From Cavia porcellus (Eukaryota; Chordata; Mammalia; Rodentia; Caviidae): DNA of 64,000 nucleotides. Each line of letters opens with the position of its first letter. Position 1 is the stretch's first letter. Both the position numbers and the translations under genes were made by a program. The stretch covers positions 17,392,532 to 17,456,531 of the forward strand of contig NW_026947503.1 in NCBI RefSeq assembly GCF_034190915.1, given 5' to 3'. Below the pieces are notes generated by a model. It did not search any database. It saw only the letters and a program-made list of their open reading frames with translations, and was not told the DNA's origin. Of this stretch, positions 11,791 to 22,690 are shown piece by piece.

Positions 11791-12981
11791 TTTTTTTTTT
11801 TAATTTTATTTAAAAGGAAAAAGAAAAAAAAAGTGGTGTAAGGGTACAAGTAATACAGAACTACAAAAAAAAAAAAAAGATTACACATTATCGTCTTAGA
11901 GATAGTTGCTCAAGTCACAGTATCAAAGCATACAAAGCGAACATTCAGAGAGACTGCAAACAGTTGTGTTCAATGATCCAACCAAAAACATTAATATGGT
12001 CAGCTATTTAACACCCCTAAACACACTTGCAGTTGTATCCTTTAGAGCACTTTTTTTCCCTCTCCTTTTTACAACAAAATTTATACATTTTGGGTTTTAT
12101 TACACCTTAGTTCTTATTATTTTTTTTGGAAGAGAATAAAGTCAAATATAGCAAAACAAAGCTGTCAGTCAAAACCAAGGATAGACATAGTACATGATGT
12201 AAGAACAGAGTACAAGGTTATCAACAATGGTTACCATAATGTCTCTTGTTTCCTTAAAAAGAATTGTCTGTCTCATTAGGTATTATAAAGTTGAACAAAA
12301 CAGTAGAGAACAAGACCAATAAAACTTAAACATTGTAAACATTACAGGACTTCCAAAGGAGATAATAGTCAAACCAGAATGGGCATCTTAGTGAGTCTTA
12401 TTGCCTTCAAAGTAGTTGCCTATACCCCCAAACTTGATACTATCATACAGAATGGAACAGATTCTAATCAGTCAAAACAAGATACTGGGAGTATTATAGG
12501 ACTTCAAAACAAGTTAATAGGAAATCAAAAAAAGTTACTATAATATATCCTCCTAATTTTTAAAATTTTCCTCTTAATTAAAAAACCATAAAAATAACTA
12601 AATAAATTTTTAATGAATAAGGAAGAGATTGAGATAAAAGAGGACATAACAACATAACAATACAGGTCAAAGCATGACTGTTTCAGCAACCTAGTGCTTC
12701 ACCACCAACTAACCCGACTTAATAGTAGTTACCATAGTGTCTGTCTTTTTCTTTTAAATATTTGAATATAACTTCATATACTATAGCTTCAACTATTTCC
12801 ATATCAAGAAGCCCAGAATAAAGCCTTTCCAATTAATAAGTGAAAACTTTATAAGGCTTCAAGGCCACATAATGGGGAATCACGATTACTACATACTTTT
12901 ATATATTTGAATCATTACTTACATTAGGGAAATGATTTGGTCTTCACACATGCGATATTGATTTATTTCACTTATGAGTAC
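11791..12981 (-). mobile_element. 5'-truncated L1, mostly 3' untranslated region
   Basis: On the minus strand this begins at the end of ORF2 ('cataagtgaaataaatcaat'). It runs through a roughly 1.1-kb 3' untranslated region and ends with 'cttttaaataaaatt' plus an A tail (T's at 11791-11801). A perfect 16-bp target duplication, GTTCTGAGCACTTTTA, flanks it (11775-11790 and 12982-12997). The 3' region contains diverged internal repeats, for example two copies of 'gaagtcctRtaat'. It lacks nearly all coding sequence, so it is dead on arrival. Confidence 0.88.
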
Positions 12982-12997
12982 GTTCTGAGCACTTTTA

Positions 12998-13285
12998 ATC
13001 TGACCCATTTTGGAAATTTAGAGCAAAGAACCAGTAGAGTAATTTGAAGCATTTTGCCAGGTGGAAGTCTCCAGTGGAGCTGTGGCTTGCAAAGGTGAAA
13101 AAAGAAAACATTGTTGTTTTGAAAAACAGGACAATAAAAAATAAACTGAAGAATTTCATCTAAAGGAAAGAGCATATTTAAATTGCAGGAAGTCCTTATA
13201 TTTTAGTCTTGCCATACCATGTTAAAAATTTAATGGTAAACAACTGTGATTGTAATAGTTATTTTAATTTGATTTTAATATTAAT

Positions 13286-13289
<4 letters not shown>
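12998..13289. other. Unassigned sequence
   Basis: Flank of the L1/ID target site and of the TG microsatellite. Nothing else is recognised. Confidence 0.45.

Positions 13290-13332
<43 letters not shown>
13290..13332. repeat. (TG)21 microsatellite
   Basis: An uninterrupted run of about 21 TG dinucleotides. It is long enough to be length-variable and to adopt Z-DNA under supercoiling. Confidence 0.95.
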
Positions 13333-13336
<4 letters not shown>

Positions 13337-13560
13337 GTTTGTAACCAGGTTAGTTAATCAATGTATTATGTCTTAATCTTGAATTTTGGTCACCTTTTGA
13401 AAATTTTGCTTTTGTTGCAGGAATGAATGTGATAAGAATTGTATACATGTAATTATTGTATTAATGTCCATTTAAATAGACCGAGACATGTAACTTTCAC
13501 CAATCTGCGACCAGAGGCTTTAACTTAAGAAAATGTGCATGGTTATCAAGTTGGGTGGAT
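13333..13560. other. Unassigned sequence
   Basis: Short spacer between the TG microsatellite and the 855-bp LTR. Nothing recognised. Confidence 0.4.
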
Positions 13561-14415
13561 TGTTATGGATTAAAAACTAGTGGCCAACTTATACCAGCTA
13601 AATTAAATCACCATGGGGATGAGTATAGATGGCCCATGTGATAAAAGTTACCAGCATAAAAACAGACTTAGAAAGAAATAGCATGGCATTGTGGGTTCTC
13701 TTAAGTGTTGTTGGGAGCCATTGGTTCCCCTGGAGGAGCTTGTCATGACTAGTTTCCCTGTTATGAATTCAGCCATTGTCATCCAAGGAGCTCAGGATCT
13801 TGTCACTGAGAATGGCTGCGGTTCACTTTCAAGGAGCTCTGGTCTTTACTTTGAGCATCACTTCCTGGATCTGGAGGGGAAGATGTGTGCTGCTTAATCT
13901 CCAGGAGATTTATCATGCTGGCTTCCTGATATGTACTGGTCCATTCTCATTGTTGGAAGAGATTGGGACCTCATTGTTGCTGAGGATGGAGGTGGTACTT
14001 TTCAGGGGAGCCCTGGTCCTTATTTTGAGCATTGCTTCTTGGCTCCACTGCAGAACCCTCAACCTACTGGCACAGATCTTTCACCCTCCTGGTATAGACA
14101 TTCTAGCCTCCACCACTGATATTTGGGTCGTCCCAGAGCAAATCAATAAAACAAACTTACATGAGTCATTTTTGTGGGCTCTAGACCTCCAGTTGGACTC
14201 ATTGGAGGCATTACCGTTGGCTGTAAGACATCCGCAGTACTCATGCAGGACATTACTGTGGGATCCAGGTCCTTGACTGGATTTTCTAGGCCTTTAGTGT
14301 GTGTGCATATTTCCTGCACTTTCTTGCATTTAACTCTGGGTGACCATCATAAAATAACATTATAAATTCTGTGTCCTGTAAGTAATTGTTCTCCTTGCAA
14401 CCCCTGACTATAACA
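13561..14415 (+). mobile_element. Solo LTR, ERVL-like, copy A of an inverted pair
   Basis: This 855-bp element starts TGTTATGGATTAAAAAC and ends CCCCTGACTATAACA. Its limits are set by alignment to the inverted copy at 34691-35535, which matches end to end. It contains an internal direct repeat of about 170 bp (a block from about 13770 is repeated from about 13943). It has a possible TATA-like box 'ccagcataaaaac' near 13654 and an 'aataaaac' signal near 14145. A 166-codon open frame (13776-14276) crosses the duplication and has no known retroviral domain. No clear target duplication remains here. Class ERVL is inferred from the 5-bp duplication of the other copy. Confidence 0.8.
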
Positions 14416-14429
14416 GTGACCTTCCCTCA

Positions 14430-14765
14430 TCAATGCACCAAACAAATGCTGACATTAACAGTTTACTATGTACCTATTGCTGTGCTACAAGTCAGGCCAC
14501 AGAGGTGAGCATCACTTTGGTGAATCCACTGCCCTGATGATGCTGAATCTAGTGAGATGTTCTATTGCCAACTATAACCGGAATTCTTGGGGATATGTTC
14601 ATGAAGCTTACAGTATAAATGTTACCTTACTGCTGAAACTTTATGAGAATGTTTTACTGAATCCTGAGTATTACTGTGTCCCCCCTCTATGGCTACATTT
14701 TGCTTTATTGAACCTTGTTTGTGCAGCTAAAAATAAAACATAAAAAAAAGAATAAGAAAAAAGCA
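14430..14765 (+). mobile_element. A-tailed sequence of unknown origin, possible retrocopy
   Basis: Lower AT content than its surroundings. It carries a 91-codon open frame (14468-14743) and ends 'gcagctaaaaataaaacata' followed by an imperfect A-rich tail (about 14741-14765). A polyadenylation signal right before an A-rich tail suggests a reverse-transcribed 3' end, either a processed transcript or a diverged L1 tail. I do not recognise the protein and see no target duplication. Confidence 0.35.
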
Positions 14766-16325
14766 AAGTCTATTCTAATGTGGAAGAACAAACCCAGTTG
14801 TGTTCAAACAAGGTTTCCATTCTATCTGCTCTGCTCTTCTCGGTACAGGAGTCAGTAATCACTACCTTGAACTCCTTGGTGTCCTGCACCCTTCAATATG
14901 AGCATTTGCTCAAGTGTGTTACAGTCATCACTTGACAGTTAGTTCCTAACTTTCAAACATTACAGTTGGAAATTTTCACAAATGTGAATGGATCTCACAT
15001 TAATAACATTTGCAGATGTGAACAAATCATGGAAGTATCTCACATGCCCGCTGAATATCACCTCTGTTGTGCTGTTGTGTGTCCACTGTACAGTGTGGTA
15101 GTGTACAGTAGTACAGTGCTGAACTGAATCCAAAATATCCAGAATTAAGAGAATAAGCAGAGGTGATGTGGAGGAGAATGCTGAGAAGCACAAAGCAATA
15201 ACTATGAAACAAAGTAAAAATAATTGAGCTATTGGATTGAGTCAAAAGATGGTAGATATCACTGGTTCTTATAGCATGAAACTTTCAACCACTGGCACAA
15301 TTCTAAAGAACAAGGACCAGAGCATGAAACACAGGACATCTTCTATGCCAATGAACTCACTTTGTCAAACAAACCTGATTTGTGAACATTTTTCTGGAAT
15401 GGAGCTCATTTGTAAATTGGGAATTTACACCAGTAAGTGGTACCCTGGTTCATGAACTTAACTTGCTCCTAGGGAGATAGGCAGTACCATTGTTTGTGCA
15501 AGGAAGGTATATGTGGTTGTCTTTGCACTTGAGATGGAGTTTGAGATTAGAAGAAAATTTTGCCAAATGCTTCTGTTTGTCGACCAAATTTTTGGAAAAT
15601 TGTTAAGAAAATTTATATGGGTAGGAAGCGAGTGTGTATAGAGAGGTCTTTTCCTCTCACTAGTCTGTTTATGAATACCTTTCAGCCCTGCTCTGGTTAA
15701 CTCACGTTCCTCAAACCAGCACCTCACCTTGCACATCAGCAGGCTGTGCACATCCGTGTGTCCTCCTTCCTGCCTGCAGCTGCTCCTCCAAGCCACAGAG
15801 CTTCACAGGAGCTGGCGGGAATCCCAGCACTCCCTGTGAAGGCACCGTGCCTCTCATTAGCTTCTCTCCACATGTCCCCAGGAATCGTCTAACCTGAAGC
15901 AAGTTTTTCTGAATTTCTGAGATGTCAAAAGTACCTCTTCTTCTACTGCTGATGGGAATCATGGAGTTCTAGAAGCATAAAATACCCTTGCTATCTACCA
16001 TATATTTGATTGCTTCCTTTCTGTCATAAGGTAAAAGAATAATAATTACTATGATCAAGTCACTCATTACAGTGTATATGAATTTTTGCAAACTAATGCA
16101 CATTATTACATCAAACTGAACATGTAATGTTAGTTCCAACGTTCCAAATTATCTTTTTATATCTTTTTATGAATCTCTTAATATTATAATTAACAAAGAA
16201 AAACTATAAATCTAATAAAAATAAAGTAGTATAATTATGATTTCGTGTTATGAAACCAATTATTTCAGTACATAGGTTTAATCTCACATAGGTTTATTGC
16301 AGGCAACTGAGTTGGATAGAAGTAT
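14766..16325. other. Unassigned sequence
   Basis: No known repeat or gene. A perfect 12-bp palindrome CACTGTACAGTG lies at 15084-15095. Minus-strand open frames at 15458-15796 and 15711-15962 overlap in different frames and match nothing I know. Confidence 0.4.
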
Positions 16326-16916
16326 TGTAGACAGCCAGACAGGGCTGGGCCCTCAAAGGAGTTAAGTGCAGAAGGCCAGATACCTTGCAACTATTGGAGA
16401 GACAGATACCTCTGCTGTGGGCCAGACCTTAAGACAAAAGATAAATCGTATGCACCCACAAACTCCCTAAGGATGAACATCTGTACCTGATATTCTTAAT
16501 AAGCCTTTATCAGCTGAGGAAGCCAGGAGTCACTAACTCAACCCTCTAAAGGAAGTCACTGTTCTTTAGGCATGATATGTGACTGTCTTCACAATTTGTC
16601 CCCAATTTAATCAATTTGTCCTGAGCAATTAATCTTCTGTCCTACCTCATGCCCACCTTGTGAGATTCCATATTTTCCCCACCTTAAACCTACTTCATTT
16701 TGTGATTTTGTTCTGTAAAAGTACCTAGAAAAGACAGAGTCTTTGGCAACCCAATCAGGATTCCTTCTGTCTCTCTCTCAGACAGACACTTTCTTTCTCT
16801 CAATAAATATATTCTGCTCTTACCTTCCATTGTTCCTAAAATTCACTCTTCAGTCTTAGAGAGCATGAACTCATACCAGACATGTAGTAGGCTGGGAGTT
16901 TCTTTCCCCTATATCA
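16326..16916 (+). mobile_element. LTR-like element
   Basis: A 591-bp block starting TGTAGACAGCCAGACAGGGC and ending CCCCTATATCA. It has LTR-type layout: a CCAAT-like 'aacccaatcagg' near 16749, a pyrimidine-rich run, an AATAAA signal ('caataaatatattctgctc') near 16801, and a U5-like tail. No clear target duplication is visible, so the ends could be a few bases off. Class is undetermined. Confidence 0.5.
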
Positions 16917-19900
16917 GGTTGAAACTTCACAATTGTTGAAAACAGATGGCTAGGTTGTTTTTGTTGTTTTGTATAATCCTATATCTAACAGTCAATAGCC
17001 ATATAAAGTATAGATTTACAAAAACTTCATTTCCTAAGGCAAAGGCTAAAGGCAGATAAACAGAAGGTTGAAGCCACCAAAGTACTACAGGATTCTGTGC
17101 AATATTCCTTAAAATAGAGGTGAAGTAACCTTGGTACATTCATTTCTTTGGTTATATTGCAATATAAGCAAATTGCTGCACCATTGTCCATCTAACTATA
17201 ATTAAACATTAGATCTCATTCAGGTAATGAAATTACTCTCAATTTAAGTAAGCAATGTTCCCTATTTTAATCAAATTCTAAGAATTTTAAACATTAAAGA
17301 GAGAATTAGACATGTATACTTTCAGGATATTTTCTCCACGTGTCCTATTCTTGAGTTCACTTACTATTTAAATTGTTTAAAAATATTTAAGCATCAGCTA
17401 CTCTTTATGTGTCTAGAGATACAAGATGAACTAGATACACCTTGTTCCTTTTGGACAAACTTTAGACTGCAGGGGAGGCAACAGTGGCAAGAAATTTTTA
17501 AAAGTTTGAGAAATATCATAAAATTGTAAGTTCATTTCTTAAGTCAGAGATTTACTTCTTAATTCAGAAAAGTAAGCCAAAGTTACTGAGGTAGTCCTCA
17601 GTTTTACTGTTTTAGTTCACTTTAGTTGCATTTTCAACCAAAATGCAAAATCCTACTAATTCCTCAGAACACCTTTACCAATGCTTACAAAGTGAGAAAT
17701 TTACAGACCTTGAAAAATCACTTCTGAGTGACACTGTGGGGAGGGGGTAGAGGAGAGCAGTGGTCAGGAGGCATCTCTGGAGAGCTTTTGAAAGTGTTAC
17801 AGTTAATGTGAACCTGCAAAGGCATCTCTAATAGGATTCCAAACCCCAAGGACAGGACAGATCCCCTGAATACTCAGCATTCTGCTCCTTCTATTTTAAT
17901 ACAAGAATGCAAGGTGAGTGCGTTTCTGAGGGGAAAATGAAAATTAGGTATTTCATATCCTCCCCAGCAATTTTCCTTCTAGCCAAACAGGTTTCTCACT
18001 AAAGGAGAAAATTCTGCCTTTACTTTCCCAAAAGCCCTTTGTGACAAATGACAAGTATATTAACCTGATGGATAGGTGTGCTGAAAGAATTATTGCATCT
18101 ACGTCACATTGAACTCTGATTCTATTAACTCTAGGGCTGCCGCTTTTGAAAGCTTTGTGAGCAAATTTTATCCATGTTTTCTGATTGACTACTTGATGCC
18201 TGGATCATAATTAACCACTATTGTAACTGCTTCCTTTCCAAAATATAGGAACCAAATGAATTAAAGCATGTCTCAAGCTACAGAAGTCATATTAAAAATA
18301 ACACTCTACTGCATAAAGTCTCATGGTGGTTATATGACTCTTCCATCGGAAAAGAAATATTATGCAAATATTCTCCCAGGAGCATTTGTAATGATATTCA
18401 ATCCAGTGTATCTATGGACTTCTTAAAATCCTTGTTTTCATATCTGGTTGATGAGGTATAAATTAAGCGGCCACTCTTTTTAAAAGATAGTATTCCTGAT
18501 CAACGTTTAATTTGCACTGATAGAATAGTATTAGTTCTATAAAGATGTACTCTCTACCTCTCTTTCAGGAGTTTTGAGTTACTTTAATAGCTTCAAAGTC
18601 ATTAGAGTCCAATTCAGTGTTAACCACAGCCCTGGTAGAGAGCAGTCAGAAATGGCAGCATGTCTATATTACACTGTATTACACTATTGTACTTTAGTCC
18701 AGTTTAAAATTATGTTTAAATATTTATTAGAAATACAGTTAAACTGGATGATTTCCAGTTAGTCTAAGCAATCTTAGATGTCAGAATAAAATCTTTATAC
18801 TATCTCAAATAATTGTTCAAATGTTTTTTCTCTGTGAAATCATAGCCAAATAACTATGGTCTGATTAAGTGGAGCGAAGAAGGGAAGGAACACGGATGTA
18901 TGTTGACATAATTAATGGGCCAGTATATTAAATCTAATTAGGTCAGTGTTCTCTGGATGAACATATATGTGAAATATTTTTATGGGAGGATAGGAAATTT
19001 GAATCCTTCAGGCAACAGGATATTGAATGCCTTTTATTTGCTGACTTAATCCGAGTTTTCAAACGTGAAATACTTTGCAGAGTGGTATTGAGTATAACCT
19101 GAAGAGGTTGATTCATCTAACTTGGCTATAAATCAGCAAGGTAGCATAAGGCAAGACTTCAGCCTGCATGTATCAACTTTTTTCCTGAAATTTCAGCACA
19201 ACTCTCCTAAAAATGTTAAAAGCTCACCTCATTGCTATGCATGCATGAGTATCACATATATACTTTCAAAAGTGCTTTGGAAAACAATTGGATTTTTATT
19301 TGCATGCACAAAAAACTCTGGGATGGGTACATATAGGTGGGTTCTTCAATGTACACTTCAGAAGAGATTCACAATCATACTAAAAAGTAACTAAAATTAT
19401 TTTAAAAAACAATTTTTCTTTACTTTATCATTTGAAATCAGAGCAATAGTGGTTTAGAGGTAAAAAATAACTTGAAATCTGCAAAATGATGCACGACTGT
19501 TTATTTTATATGCCTCATTTGTACATACACATAGTATAGAAAATTTATCAGTTTTTTGTTATTTTAAGGACTATGTCAGTGTCATAAATCAAAATATAGA
19601 AATTTTGATTAAATGGTCAATTTCATGTCAAGATTGTATTTAATTTGAAATTAGTTATTAAATATCACTTAGATCATCTTTGCAATGAATTTTCATATAC
19701 TATCTGACCTCTATATAATGTATCCTATTTCTTTTAGTGCTGCTTTTCAAAACCCCATTCTGTTCACAAGATATCTAAAATTATCCACTTGGGGAAACTC
19801 TTTGTGTATAACCTTTAATTCCTTGGTAAACAAACAAGGTAGAAGAGGAAACAAAAAAACCTGAACCAAAGCATATAACAAAACTATAAATGCTAGACTC

Positions 19901-22380
19901 TTGAAGACACTACCTTAGAGTCTGATTCTCAAAAGGTAAGAATAAATGAACACTAATACAGCAGGATGGGAATTTTCAGGGCATGTTTTATGCATGAGTA
20001 GAAATGCACATTGCACTAAGCTCAGAAAAGAAAAACAATGTGGATTTCTATGGATATATAGCAGTTTAAACATAGCATAGGGTGTTGGGAGCCAGAAAAG
20101 GACCAAATGAAAGAGAAGTCAAGATTACTCTGAGCAGTCAAAAACACATTATCATGGAAAAGAGCCAGTGAATACTCCACCTCCCTCTCCATCCTGCTGG
20201 TGCCTTCATCTCTGGCAGATGGGCATAGCAAGCTACATTTATCATCCCAGGAGAACTAAAGGCCCCCATCTCAGCTCCTCATCCATCAGATTGAGTAGTT
20301 CCTAAATATTGGGAGATGGGGAAGTTCTCTCACAGATGAGTCAATGAAATCAAGATTCCAAGTGCTACCACAAACAGATTAGAAATGAGGCACAAAAACT
20401 TTATTTCTTCCAAAACCACAGTTACTGCAGCAGTAGCAAATCTCTCTAATGTAACCAACTTCACAGCACCCAAAGAATAGCTTGCAGGTGAGAGGTGAGC
20501 CATTGCACTCCAGAGCCTGGAGTTCTAGGAATGAATTTGTGCACGGGATTGTTCATTCCATCTGCCAGAAATGTGAGGTATTCTTAGAATTGATTCCAAG
20601 CCAGGCAGAGCAGGACACACATTAAAAGGATTGAAGGGAACCTTAAACTAGCATTTACTCCACCAGTAAAAGCAGCTCAACTCTGAGGCTCTGAGGAGCA
20701 GTAACTTGCTCTGCATTAATTAAACTCCAGAAATTTGGCACAGCCATTGGACATCTCTAGAAGGCTGTGACATCACATGGACAAGAGCCCTAAATGAAGG
20801 CAATTGGGTCATTTTTATCATCCATCCAAATATGCAGCAGCAGTGGACCAAAACTTCCTGGGTATAGGGACAAAACTCTAACACTTCAGTGAAAGACCAA
20901 AGCAGGGACTACCTACTGCATAATTCAGTTTAAAGTTCACTGATGCATTATGTGCAAAATATCTGTCTCACCTGGTAACCACATGGCCTTAAGAACCACA
21001 TGAGATTCATTACCTATGTCAATAAATTATCTGAAGAATATCTCAGAGAAATATATCTCATAGAAATACATTATCTCAGAGAAACAGCAAGTCATCTCAT
21101 TGACATAAAATACCACCCCTGAAACAAGGTTCTATGAAAATGTTTCTGGGAATGTGTGTTGACAGAAATGAAGAGTCAGAAAAGTTTGCAGTCACAGCAC
21201 CCTATGCATTGCTGGTGGAGCAATAGATGCTCCAGATCTGAGTCTGAGCTCCAATTTAGGTATGTCACAGCCATTGTTTTTCACATTTACTTCCTGAGAG
21301 TCACTCCCTTAACCTGTCACTAAATAATTAGCAAATCAAAGGCTAGATGAGAGGACTTAGTAAAAGAATGAACAACTTATCTAAGTTAGAGGATGCCATG
21401 CAGCACATTGAAGCCTTAAGTAATGAATGGAAATATTTAGATGTTTCACTATGTCCCCTTCCCAATGACATTTTAATTTGATAGTAATGAGAACTCAAAG
21501 CACAAACAAAAGCAAAATGAATCCTACCTCTCTTTTTCCTCAATTCGTCCAACTTGGCTCCATATACTTTATGTTATAATTTTACCACTATAACTGTGAC
21601 TTAACTAATTTAAAAGTGTAAATGGCCACAGGTAGCACCCATCATCCATCTTTCCCAAAGCAAGGAACAGTTTCCCTTTGATAGCTGCAGATGCCTTTCT
21701 AACACATAATTAAAATATGACCTTTAAGAAGAGCAGCGCTTCTTCCCAATTTTTTTTTTCCAAAAGAAAAGCAACTTTAAAAATATCCAGGGGTACAATA
21801 ACTTTGCTCTATTTTTGGAATATCCTTAAATTTAGAAAAGTTTCTCTGATGGTTGATTATAGAATCTTTGAGAATGGTTTACAAGATCCTAACCCGCCCC
21901 CTAGGCTCTGACATTTCTTCCCCAACAATTATTAAGCATCCGAAAAGTGCAGAAGACATGTGAGATATTTTGTTTCATTTTACAAAAGCCAGAATAAAAT
22001 TCAGAAGCACAAAAAATAACCGACTTGAGAAAATTGCCAAGAGAATGCAGAAATTTTCTCCCAGAAAGAAAAAGCTCAATTTAACTCAATTGTTTAAGTA
22101 CTCTGGATTCTCTGAAAGTAGGGAGGAGTCACTAATTCCATTCATTACCAAGATTTTTCTTAATGTGGTCAATTAAGTCATGCAAAAGAGTGAGGTGATA
22201 TACAGGTTTCTAGATGTAATCTATCCAAGCGCTTTGTGTTTCATCCATTCATGTTAAGGCAACTTTGCTATCAATCCTAAAAAGACAAAATTTTATTACA
22301 GGAACAGTGCATACAGATTCTGACAGTTATTGTATACAAAGTGGGAGCAAAATGAGGCAAGAAAACACCTTTTTTTGCTT
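16917..22380. other. About 5.4 kb with no recognisable feature
   Basis: Mostly AT-rich single-copy-looking sequence. Short open frames on both strands overlap each other and show no motifs. A small local repeat of 'tctcagagaaa' occurs near 21040-21085. Very old repeats may be missed. Confidence 0.4.
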
Positions 22381-22384
22381 TGCT

Positions 22385-22690
22385 TTTTTAAAATTTTAGT
22401 TTATTAGTACACATGTATAGTACGTTTCCATTCATTGTAGGTAGTTACTACATTTACATAACACATCTCCATTCCTTTTCTCATCCATTTTCCTTTCCCT
22501 TCCGCACACCCATCTCTGGACCTCCTTCCATTTTTTGGTAAGTGTTGTGTATGTTTACATTCCCTGCCTGAAGTCGGTACATGTACACAACACATCCCAG
22601 CTCCTTTTTTAATGTGTACAATTTCCCTTTCTCTCCTCTCCTTCTGTCCCTCAGTCCCCTTCTGAAGAAACCACACATTCAATGACACAA
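22385..22690 (-). mobile_element. L1 3' untranslated fragment, antisense
   Basis: It starts with T/A-rich 'ttttttaaaattttagttta' and 'ttagtacacatgtatag', then a long pyrimidine-rich run (22480-22660). This is the mirror of the purine-rich L1 3' untranslated regions elsewhere in the window. An open frame on the minus strand is just this purine tract read as charged residues. Confidence 0.45.

Noticed and set aside
15458..15962. Possible minus-strand gene from two overlapping frames
   Set aside because: The frames overlap in different phases and share no protein motif; no tail or splice evidence is seen.
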